Part shown: positions 1-8,899 of the stretch, one piece after another
How the letters are laid out: every line of letters starts with the position of its first letter
Numbering within the stretch: the stretch's first letter is position 1
The notes under the pieces: model-generated
What the model was told of the DNA's origin: nothing
Database searches by the model: none
What the model saw: only the letters and a program-made list of their open reading frames with translations
From: Morinoia aosen
Taxonomy: Eukaryota > Arthropoda > Malacostraca > Amphipoda > Talitridae
Direction of reading: 5' to 3'
DNA length: 64,000 nucleotides
Assembly (NCBI GenBank): GCA_030386875.1
Contig: CM059576.1
Span: forward strand, 66,649,581-66,713,580
Made by a program: the position numbers and the translations under genes

Positions 1-16
1 TCAAGGTGCGCATCCC

Positions 17-36
17 CCTGGCAAGGTCGCCAAAAT
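17..36 (-). promoter_or_regulatory. Primer binding site and LTR edge of a Gypsy-like retrotransposon
   Basis: Read on the minus strand, sequence ending in CCCCGACA (the LTR edge, CA at 36-37) is followed by a three-base spacer and then TGGCGACCTTGCCAGG at 32-17. That 16-mer has the form of a primer binding site complementary to a tRNA-Arg 3' end (acceptor ending in TCGCCA, T-arm CCTGG), as used by 412/mdg1-like and other insect Ty3/Gypsy elements. The internal part of the element would lie left of this window and the LTR to the right of 36. The element body is not visible, so the family assignment is an inference from the LTR-spacer-PBS arrangement. Confidence 0.5.
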
Positions 37-535
37 GTCGGGGCCAAGTTAACGGAAGATCCCTTGAGAATTCTAATAGCGGGGATACGCAACCCAGACC
101 CCCAACTGAATGAAATCCCCGGGAAATGATACACAATGGAACATTTAATTTATTGATAACAAGAAAAAATAAACTTATCTAAATGTAATTAAGGCTGTAA
201 CCAAGCGGCTGCAGCACAGGCCGGGAAGACAAATGCAGAAGTACGGCAACCGCAAGACAGGCGAGATAGCCGGAAGCTCGGCAAGCGACCAGGCCGTGAC
301 AGTAGCAGGAACGACGGGTGAGTAATAGCAGGCGAGCTATAGCAACGTGCTATAAAAGAGATGCAACAACAGGCTCAAGCGTAGCTCCACCGTGGCCAGG
401 AGGACGTCCAGCCTACGGATACACCGTCAATGTAACATTGTTAACGAGACCCTATCGAAACCGTAGATGCGAATAGAGAGCGAGAGGAAATTCGAACGAG
501 TACGATTCATTATTATTATTATTATTATTACCATG
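36..535 (-). repeat. Probable LTR sequence, outer end undefined
   Basis: This stretch begins on the plus strand with TGTCGGGGCC, which read on the minus strand is an LTR ending in CGACA directly next to a primer binding site. It is GC-rich compared with the surroundings and holds no long reading frame. A TATA-like string (TATAAAAG) lies near 350 on the plus strand, which does not fit a minus-strand LTR well. The far end of the LTR could not be placed; it could lie before or beyond the 17-bp minisatellite. Confidence 0.35.
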
Positions 536-1191
536 GGAAAACACACGCTATCAGTGAATACAGGCTATCCGAAAACACAGGCTATCGGAAAACACAGGCT
601 ATCGGAAAACACAGGCTATCGGAAAACACAGGCTATCGGAAAACACAGGCTATCGGAAAACACAGGCTATCGGAAAACACAGGCTATCGGAAAACACAGA
701 CTATCGGAAAACACAGACTATCGGAAAACACAGACTATCAGGGAACACAGACTATCAGGGAACACAGACTATCAGGGAACACAGACTATCAGGGAACACA
801 GACTATCAGGGAACACAGACTATCAGGGAACACAGACTATCAGGGAACACAGACTATCAGGGAACACAGACTATCAGGGAACACAGACTATCAGGGAACA
901 CAGACTATCAGGGAACACAGACTATCAGGGAACACAGACTATCAGGGAACACAGACTATCAGGGAACACAGACTATCAGGGAACACAGACTATCAGGGAA
1001 CACAGACTATCAGGGAACACAGACTATCAGGGAACACAGACTATCAGGGAACACAGACTATCAGGGAACACAGACTATCAGGGAACACAGACTATCAGGG
1101 AACACAGACTATCAGGGAACACAGACTATCAGGGAACACAGACTATCAGGGAACACAGACTATCAGGGAACACAGACTATCAGGGAACACA
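536..1191. repeat. 17-bp minisatellite, about 38 units in three sequence blocks
   Basis: A strict 17-base period runs through this stretch. The first three units are divergent. Six units of GGAAAACACAGGCTATC follow (587-688), then three of GGAAAACACAGACTATC (689-739), then about 26 identical units of AGGGAACACAGACTATC (740 to about 1182). Sorting of variants into blocks points to repeated local expansion. Because 51 bases is three units, a long open frame with a 17-residue periodic peptide is created by chance; I do not regard it as a gene. Confidence 0.95.
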
Positions 1192-2142
1192 GGATTACTT
1201 ACTTGCTAGAAATAGAGACCCTATCAAATGTACAGTATAATTATCTAGTTCTCTAGGGTTCTAGGGTGCGGCACTGTAAAGAAGAAAATACAATTAAACT
1301 TTCTGAACAAACTAAGTTACGATTATCGAAACTAAACGGTAGAGCCAGGAGGGAGCCTGGAGAGGGCTCCATCTCCGCTCGCAGCAAGTAAAATAGACGG
1401 TTCGAAAACCGTCTCGTCTGCACGTAACATACAAGTCAAGTTGAAGAACACCGGACACGGGAGAAATATTGTCGCCCCTACATACTGTTCCAAGAACAAT
1501 AGGCTTATCTCGCTGCGGACAGACAAACACTGCAGCAATCCCACACCGCTAGGCTACAAAAGCTAGGATGAACTATGGATGGAATGAGATTAGGGGAGGG
1601 TATTTACCTTCATTCACACGCTATTTAATCCTATGCTAATATTTGTTTTTCAGGATACATTTATTTGCGATTCTCGTAGAAATTCAACTTTTTGTGTACC
1701 AAAACTCGAACAGTTTAGTGAGAACTTTTCAGGGGAAACAGTTGTCATTACCCTGAAATATCGGTGAAAGTGGCCTACTGAGGTCATTTTTCGCTTCAGC
1801 AAACGCCCACTTATTATTTTGATATTAAGATAGAGTTATATTAAGAAGAGTTTGTTTAGCAAGAAAATTTTTCGACACCAAAAATAAGATTGCTGAAGTG
1901 AATTCTTTTAATGAATTTAGCTTATCTTACCGACCGAAGCCAAGTTGGAAGCAATTAAAAATTCTCGCAAAGAAGATAACAACATGAGTAGCAATTTATA
2001 TTTTTGAACAGGTGACATTTCGTCCATGTTCCAGACATTTAGCCACGTATTTTTTTAACAAAATTGTTTCATAACTCCCCAATTCCACATTTTTAAAAAC
2101 ATCAGACATTGATGCAGGTTACGATGAAGGACTATCACTATC
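1192..2142. other. Gene-free stretch
   Basis: Two short overlapping minus-strand frames at 1312-1544 lie in a more GC-rich patch but show no recognisable domain, splice signals or codon pattern. The rest is AT-rich. It may be further sequence of the LTR element whose edge is at position 36. Confidence 0.4.
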
Positions 2143-2182
2143 ATGCGTGGGAGGTTTAGCTCAATCTCGCCCTTAAGCTGGC

Positions 2183-2395
2183 GGTGGCGATTTTCTCTGT
2201 TGGGTATCGGAGAAAAATTCCAAGCACAATACCCCACTCCACCCAGGTGTCTGAAATGGGTACCGGTCTTGACCGGGGGAAAGCGTCATGGCGTCCTGGC
2301 TTCAGTTATAAGGCATTTTAAAATCCAATGTACAAGGTGATATGTATCAGGCTTGATTGGAAATAAAGCATCCGTAGATGCCTTCATCATTATTT
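2183..2395 (+). repeat. tRNA-derived SINE, 5'-truncated copy
   Basis: The body matches the SINE copies at 14.06-14.33, 38.9 and 40.6 kb: the TTGGGTAT block, CAAGCACAATACCCCACTC, the CCAGGTGTC / GGTACCGG segment, and the tail GATTGGAAATAAAGCATC followed by a short GCATC-CGTA-GATGC hairpin near 2367-2382. The Pol III promoter head of the full-length copy is missing or unrecognisable here. Confidence 0.8.
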
Positions 2396-2399
2396 ATTT

Positions 2400-3600
2400 G
2401 AATGTTCATGCTCAGGTGCGGGCACGGCGGCACGTTCTTGTATCTCAAAATATGGAATGAGAGAAGCGTTAAAAGTGGAAATGTGTCAGGCATTCATTCG
2501 AGACTAGTTTATCAGCGACGATTTTGGTAAAGTTTCAGGTTTTAGATGAGAAGTAACATCGCGAACCTCAATTAACAAATTATGAAGCTTACTGCTTAGT
2601 GAATTCTGTCATTAGTTTGAAGAGCTGCTCGTGTTAATTATTTATTTGAAATTTTTTCCGTATAATTTACTTCAAAAACATTTTCCTAACAGAATTCTTT
2701 TTTAATTTTTGCTGCAAAATTAAAATGATAAATTTGGACGCTTTTACTTCACTTTGATCTGGTTTTATTAATTCAAATACGACACGTATCTCAGCCGAAT
2801 CGAGCATCATTTAATGAAAATAGAAAAATGAAGCTTCAAATCACGAGAATTGACCTCTTTGAACAGATTGATTGTTTCGCAGACATCATGTTTTATTAGG
2901 TTGGTAGACAGTTGCCGTCTGAACAAATGTCTCGTTAACGATTGCTCTCGCATTCAATATCCTCGCCCTGCAGAAGCTTATATCTGAAGTGATCTTATCT
3001 TAAGTGATCTGGTTTTAAATGATCTTATCATAAGTGATCTTAACTTAAGTGATCTTAAGTGGGCTTATATCCTAAGGCTTATCACTGAAGTGATTTAGGC
3101 TTTCAAATTGAATTTGATGAAAACATTTAGATGATATATCTGCACTGACTAAGTTTATTTATTTTTGGGTTAACTAAGTAAGGTAATCGTGTGTAATTGT
3201 ACAACGGGGTGGTTTTTCATGAAAATATTCTGCTCATATATCAATTGAACGTTTTACTTTGCGCAAAAGATACACTGAACTTTGCGCACTATGCAATAGA
3301 TATCTTACACCATGAGTGTTGAGTCGTATGAATTGTACACAGTTTTCGATTTATTAATGAGCTGTACTATGCTGTTATTGGATTAATGACTCATTTCTGA
3401 TACACTTTACAATTTCTAGGAGCTTATTCACTGAATATGATCGATGGACAATAAAGTTAAGGGGAAACCTGACTTCGTACCTGAAGTATCATAGAAAATT
3501 TTTTCGGAGGTATGAAGAATGCTGATTACGTTCGTCTTTTACCTAGTAAGCATTTGCTATTAGGCAAATGCACTATTCGTGCTTTTGCCAAAGCCCGGTT
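2400..3600. other. AT-rich stretch without a supported gene
   Basis: A short degenerate run of AAGTGATCTTA-type repeats lies at about 2980-3065. On the minus strand a possible acceptor (CTTCTGCAG, near 2970) is followed by about 27 open codons in the phase left by the protease-like exon at 3711-3897. This is too short to call an exon. Confidence 0.3.
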
Positions 3601-3693
3601 ACTATTTAGAGCAATGTTTAATTGATTGACGCGTGGTAAACTACCCCTAGTTTAATACGCTTCAATCAATTAAACAGCGCTCTAAATAGTACG
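3601..3693. repeat. Short inverted repeat
   Basis: The plus-strand segment starting ACTATTTAGAGC at 3601 returns as its reverse complement ending GCTCTAAATAGT at about 3692, giving arms of roughly 33 bases around a 25-base loop. It could be a tiny MITE or hairpin. It sits just past the donor site of the adjacent exon. Confidence 0.75.
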
Positions 3694-3710
3694 ACGACTA
3701 TTTAACTCAC

Positions 3711-3897
3711 AACGGCTGCGTTGCTGGAGCTTCGGGCAGCATCTCGCCAGGCAACGCCTTCTCGATGCTCCTGGCCAAGATGCAGTCGCAGGTGAGCAGC
3801 TGGAGACCAGCGTTGATATAACAGTCGTTACTGTAGTTGAGCAGCCCGCAAGTTGGAAGCCTGTTTCGCTTCTGTGGACCAGTTTCCGCTTCATAAT
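3711..3897 (-). CDS. Exon of a ubiquitin-specific protease-like (peptidase C19) protein
   Basis: This is a single internal exon. On the minus strand a pyrimidine-rich acceptor (TATTTTCCAG) precedes it and a consensus donor (GTGAGT) follows. Its one open frame has 61 full codons with a split codon at each end. Residues GLLNYSNDCYINAGLQLL match the USP cysteine box, GLxNxGNTCYxNAxLQxL: the nucleophilic Cys, the following Tyr, the Asn and the LQxL are present, but the usual GNTC is SNDC. USPs remove ubiquitin from proteins, and the family domain is about 300 residues or more, so the His box and the rest must lie in other exons or be lost. It could be an active divergent gene or a surviving exon of a dead one. 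The exons at 7.9-8.9 kb on the same strand may or may not belong with it. Confidence 0.55.
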
Positions 3898-4512
3898 CTG
3901 GAAAATAGTTAAACAAGTAACATGATGTGTGTGTCAACGTCCTCATTGCCATTCAATTATGTGAGTGAATACCATATCGATGAATCTGACTGAAAAATGT
4001 TAGAATTTTTCTGAATCAACTTATGATAATGCATACGTTTTTTGAGCAAACAAGAAATGCTCCTGGGAATATTGGTGGGGAGGAATATTGGTGTCCCTGC
4101 TGCAAATGGAATTGATCAGGATAATATTATTATTATTATTGGCATTATATTGATGGAGCTGTCACTTCAGTCATTACAAAACAAAATTAAAGACATACAT
4201 GTTTTGGAAACAAACAAAATGCAAATTAAGCTACTAATCTGACATATGATACGAGTGTAAAAATTATAATTTTCATAGATTAGTTTGAAAACGCAGAGGA
4301 ATATGTGGTACAATTTAATGGACAAATGGCGAATTTTCTTAGATGAGAAAACAGATTGAAATCCATTTTTCTTGGTTCTTTCTCAGTTACGCCAAAGCAA
4401 CTAACACCAAATCACCGACTACCTCAGACTGACAGAGAATATCAAGAAATAGAGACTGGTAATTGAACCAGAGTGAAAAATTGTTCTGTTATTTCAATTC
4501 TTTTAGAACACC

Positions 4513-4640
4513 ACAGAGCAGCCCGCAGACGAAGTGAGCATATGGCACAGAGAGTTCAAGGACCAGCGTTACGTGTTGAGGCTTGAGTTTTCTTTGCTCC
4601 GTGAAGGAGCGTCGAGCCTGGCTGATACAACAACTTGTAT
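4513..4640 (+). other. Possible coding remnant, unrecognised
   Basis: An acceptor-like string (CTTTTAG) at about 4500 is followed by a GC-richer frame reading NTTEQPADEVSIWHREFKDQ and onward, open to 4735. Composition stands out against the AT-rich surroundings, but I recognise no family and see no clear donor. It may be part of a decayed gene. Confidence 0.25.
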
Positions 4641-4827
4641 TTTTGGAAGTGTTTTGCTAGGGTATCAAGTATTCTTGGTTAAGGAAGTTTCTCAATTTTT
4701 CTTTGTAGATTTTAATTCTTCGATCAACTTAATATGAAAACTCTTGTTCCTCCCACCCACTCAACTACTGGGCCTGCTCTCTGTGTTCAAAGAATCACTT
4801 TGGGATCACTTTGGAATCACACGAATT

Positions 4828-5112
4828 TCATCTTCTGCTAAGCGTTTGTCCACTGTTATCGAAGACAGGAACCAATATTTCACCATTGAATGAGATTTTC
4901 ATCAAGTCTTTGTGGAATAATATAAACATGGATCCAAAGGACACATCAACCACTTCAATCTGAGTCCTAAAAAAACTCTTTTCGTTCCTCCACAGCACAT
5001 CGTTGGTTGATTTAAACAATTTTTAAGTCCAAACAAGGCGAAGAATTGCTTCGGCCATTTACCGTTACTACTCGGATCCCTTGAATGTCTCAATCATCCC
5101 AGAAATGGATTT
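4828..5112 (-). other. Minus-strand frames of unknown meaning
   Basis: Two overlapping frames of about 63 codons lie here. The better one contains VVDVSFGSMFILFHKDLMK and has a reasonably protein-like composition. No domain, splice junction or relative is recognised. It could be a decayed exon of the same minus-strand gene as the protease-like exon. Confidence 0.2.
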
Positions 5113-5257
5113 TCAAATGTAGATTTTTTCAATTCAACTTACGTCTATGAAAATTTGCAGACTACTAAATCTCTAGATTCCTAACAACTTTTATTAAACA
5201 AGTTTTTTGCATTAGGGCATAGAAAATGAGTTATTCATGATAATTAAAAAATATATA

Positions 5258-6014
5258 CTGGGTATTGGTGGAACTCTTGGTACAAACTTAGGCTACTAGT
5301 ACAAAATACAAATTTAAACACTTTTTCATCAGTGAAAAAATATCGAAAACGCTTAGTTTTTTAATTATTTGGCTTAGAAGTTTTTAATGCTACGCTACAA
5401 GAACACAACAGTGATTTCGCAACAGACAGGAATAAGAGCAATATGGGGAATTAGAATGAACAAGTGTTGGCAGAATCGAACATGTTTTATTTACAGTTTA
5501 AAACATTAATTCACAGATTCAGGATATTTCTAGAAATTCCTAGGATATTTAGATATTTTCTTATGGGGGCACTTGAAATCTCTGATTTATGCGACACCTA
5601 TGGAGTCGGAAGAAGACCTTGTCGCTCGAATTGCAGTCGCTGCTGGAGATATCGCAGACAACCCAGGAATGTTTGGCAACGTACGCAACTCACTTCGACG
5701 AAGGTGTCGTGCGTGTATCGATGTTAACGATCGAAATTTTGAACACCTACTTTGATGCGTTACTTTCTATTATTTATTAAAGTACCTCATGTTATTTAAC
5801 GTTTTTCATTACCTTCGTGTGTTATTATTGAACATTAGTGCATGAGGTTAACTAGGATCACCGTGAGTTCTTGAAGCGTAGCATTAATACCTGCTAAGCC
5901 CAATAATTAAAAAACTAAGCGTTTTTCGATATTTTTTCACTGATGAACAAGTGTTTAAATTTGTATTTTCTACTAGTAGCCGAAGTTTGTACCAAGAGTT
6001 CAACCAACACCCTG
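5258..6014 (+). mobile_element. Internally deleted mariner-type (DD41D) element with long TIRs
   Basis: The termini are CTGGGTATTGG on the left and CCAACACCCTG on the right, flanked by TA on both sides (5256-5257 and 6015-6016), as expected for the Tc1/mariner superfamily. The terminal inverted repeats are long, roughly 150 bases, and match those of the larger element at 41,462-43,151. The left 300 bases are joined near 5562 directly to the last part of the transposase frame, so about 1 kb of coding sequence (DNA-binding domain and catalytic core) is gone. It cannot make transposase and would depend on a relative in trans. Confidence 0.9.
5573..5755 (+). pseudogene. Transposase C-terminal remnant within the deleted mariner element
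   Basis: An open frame of 60 codons ends in RNFEHLL and a stop. It begins with the IYATP(M/V)ESEEDLVARI segment that follows the last catalytic Asp in this transposase family. It is intact here even though the rest of the gene is deleted, and it differs from the 41.5-kb copy by only a few residues. The methionine at its start is an internal residue of the ancestral protein, so expression as a separate peptide is unsupported. Confidence 0.75.
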
Positions 6015-6016
6015 TA

Positions 6017-6590
6017 AATATGCCATTCGTTCACGCTTCTCCAAAAGAAAGCTAGAGCAATGTGGTTTGTTGCCCATTTGCAAGTAGAATGTGTGCTTCA
6101 AAATTTTCAGGAGCTGTTTTTTCAATTTGAATTCATTTCGAATTCATAATATTTTTTGGGAAAGGTATGGTAATAGTTGTAATTTTAGGGAAAAAAGTCT
6201 ACGGAAAAAGTTTTACGTAAAAATTGTGTAAAATCAACGTGCTGAGAATTTTAGAGCACACATTTCACTTTCAAATGCACCAAACTATATGCTCTAGCTT
6301 TGTAAAGTTCTGAGAAATGGAAACAAATGTCTTGAAAACTTACATTTTACAGGAGCGCCGATTGAAGTTAGAAAAACTACGTTAAAATTTAACATAAAAA
6401 TTTCCGAAAATCAACCAGTGGCCATTTTAGAGCTCATATTATAATATCAAATGCAACAAACCGCATCAATATAGCTATAAAATTGGCGGAGAAATATGCG
6501 TGTCAGTATTGAAAACTTACGGATCACAGGAGCGAGATCGAAGCACGAAAAAAGAATAGAGGGATACAGTCAATCTTCTTTCTGGTATCA
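6017..6590. repeat. Degenerate tandem units of about 180 bases
   Basis: Related phrases recur: an AGAGC...ACATTTC...AAATGCACCAAAC...CTTTGTAAAGTTCTGAGAAATG segment appears about three times with a ACAGGAGCG phrase closing the units (near 6352 and 6528). The copies are much diverged. The unit phrasing resembles that of the repeats at 61.1-61.6 kb. No coding sense is seen. Confidence 0.4.
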
Positions 6591-7908
6591 CATCCTCGCC
6601 CGTGATTAGCTAATGAGAAAAACGGTCTACCAATCTCATATTTTGAAAGAACAAAATATGTTTATTATAAAAAAATTTCGAGTAAATTGGTATATCAAAA
6701 GTAATGAATTGTTTTATCCAAAAGTACAGTTTCTGCTTAGAATTGACAGGTGACACAATGAAGCAGTAGCTGGTACATAAGCAGGAGCTCGTGCGAGGCT
6801 AGCAAGGAGTTTTCAGTTTCAATTTTTACCATGGAAAGAATTCACCAAAATTCGCGTTGTAAAAACATCAATTTTTTCCCCCAATAGGCTGAAAATAGTT
6901 CAAGGACTACTGTAATATAAATAGATAAATAACGTATTTCTCATGAAAATATACACATCATAAACACTACTTAGTTGCTTTACGAGCCGATGAACACCCT
7001 TCTATCCCAACTGCTACCCCAACTGCTACCCCCAATGCCCAGCTTCCTTTTCGGAGGAGGGAGGGGAGGGGGGTGGGGGGGGGTCTTGATTGACTTTTCT
7101 AAACTACTACTGTTATATACTTTCACATAGATAATGATTTACCATTGAAATGTGCACATTATTACACAAAGATAAGCGTACAAATACTGCTGTGTCGCAT
7201 TGCCTACAATTTATCTCCGACTACCCCCTCTTCCCCTCCTTCTGAATGGCACTGCAGTTGAAAGACGTTCCTAATATTTCTACAGTGATTTGAAAATATC
7301 TTTGAAAGTCTTTTAAAAACAATAAAAAAATCTAATTTTTGACTGAAAATACTGAAATGGTGTCCTTGAGCTGATGGCGAAACGCCTGTCCTTCGTAATT
7401 TGGCTTTTGCAAATTGTTCTCTCAAATCTTTATTAATTGAGAGAAATAATAAAATCGAGATACATGCATACTATTGAATATAATAACGATGTTCAAAATT
7501 ATGCATGGTTACAATGAAATATTGAATTTCATATGGGAGTGTAGAGATAAATTTTAACTTTGCTCAAAGAACTGAACACCAAACAGAAAGAGAAATAGAT
7601 ATATTGAGAATTGAACAAAGCGGTTATGTTTGTTAGAGAAGGTCGACGAAACACGTTCCTACAAGCAGCAAACACTAAGTGTTTTTAAACGGTGGAGACA
7701 GAGTTTGAGAAAATGTACGGTAATAAAAGAAGCGAGAAAAGCCTAGGTGCTCTTCGTAGGGGTGAGACAAAGTAATGTAACTGATGCTTGCACTGATGTT
7801 ATAACAGGAGAAACTTCAACTTAATTCTGTTGGGTTATTCACGAAAAAAATTTCCTAACAACATAAGCTAAATCCATCAAAATTTACTTGTCACAAAGCA
7901 AAACATAC
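6591..7908. other. AT-rich stretch without a supported gene
   Basis: Nothing coding is recognised. The only striking local feature is the G-rich run listed separately at 7048-7084. Confidence 0.5.
7048..7084 (+). other. G-rich run with quadruplex-forming pattern
   Basis: The plus strand carries at least four runs of three or more G separated by one to four bases, including a final run of nine to ten G. This satisfies the usual G-quadruplex sequence pattern. Whether it forms or has a role cannot be judged from sequence. Confidence 0.6.
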
Positions 7909-8871
7909 GCGGATCGAATGAGTAAATTCCTCCGTCCACCATGCTGCTAAACTGAATTAAAGAAAAGAGATTTTCAAACGGAACGAATCATGAGGAATAA
8001 AATTGACGTTCACTTATGTTTGGTTCGCTGTGTGAGCTTGTGACTTACCTTGCTGCTGTGCTCTTATGGGCTGCTGGAAAACCGCGTTGAGGTCATCGGC
8101 CTTCACCTAGAATGTGTGAAATTATTCGAATTGTCATCCATTGAAGTACACTTGACAAATAATGCAGACGAACATGCAGAAAGTAGAAGGAAAAACATTA
8201 ATTCTCAATTAAAAACTCGCTGTATCAGTGACTGATTACATACTGGGCGAAGAGAGTGTACTACAATGGGTGAACAGGTCGAAGGTTAAATTGTCGAAGA
8301 AGTATGCTTAGTTCTTTTTCATATTTCAACACTTTTCACACTATCATTTGCAATTTTTTTATTAAATAATCGATTGACAGAAACGATATGACGATAGTTC
8401 ACCGTTACCTACAGTTGACGTTTGCTAAAATCGACAAAAAAATAATTTATATCATAAAATGTTCATACATCTTTTTTGTTACATGTTCACACATGTTTTG
8501 TTAATTATATATTATTGTTCCTGGCATGCAACAGTCTTTAGAAGACAAATATATGTGAATTATTAATTGCTTAAATTATGTCTTCACAAAGTTGGTTTTG
8601 AATATGAAATGTGGTCAACTAAATAAAAACATTGAAGAATTATGTCGGGGCATACTGGCTATTGTATTAAAAATTACAGGAAACTGAAAGGAATAATATT
8701 AGATTTTTGAGCTTTCAATAACTATTCCAAGAAAAAGTCTTTTGAAATAAAACTGATACACTTAGTAATGAAGAATCGCCTGTTCCACTCTACTCACCCA
8801 TTTAGCTGCGCGGGAGTGGTTTTTGCCTTTCCTGCCCATTCTGTTCACAGTAAAAGTTGTATGGAGATCAC
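7909..8871 (-). CDS. Small spliced gene of unknown function, three exons proposed
   Basis: Three minus-strand exons fit together by phase. Exon 1 lies at 8871-8798, with ATG at 8839 in frame MGRKGKNHSRAAKW and donor GTGAGT. Exon 2 lies at 8106-8049 (acceptor ACATTCTAG, frame VKADDLNAVFQQPIRAQQQ, donor GTAAGT). Exon 3 starts at 7946 (acceptor TTTAG, frame AWWTEEFTHSIR), either with donor GTATGT at 7908 or reading on five codons to a stop. In exon 2 only this frame is open, and it joins exon 1 in phase 0. I do not recognise the product; the start is basic. A nearer acceptor for exon 3 at 7952 would give an immediate stop. The gene may continue downstream, possibly to the protease-like exon at 3.7-3.9 kb. 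Confidence 0.4.
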
Positions 8872-8899
8872 CTGTAAAAAATATTTCAAGTCGCTCAAA

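Noticed and set aside
536..1191. CRISPR-like array
   Set aside because: Repeats are contiguous without unique spacers, and the sequence is a eukaryotic nuclear genome. The same holds for the other tandem arrays.
467..1240. 257-codon plus-strand frame with periodic peptide
   Set aside because: It is produced entirely by the 17-bp minisatellite, whose three-unit period is a multiple of three; no start context, domain or splice signals.
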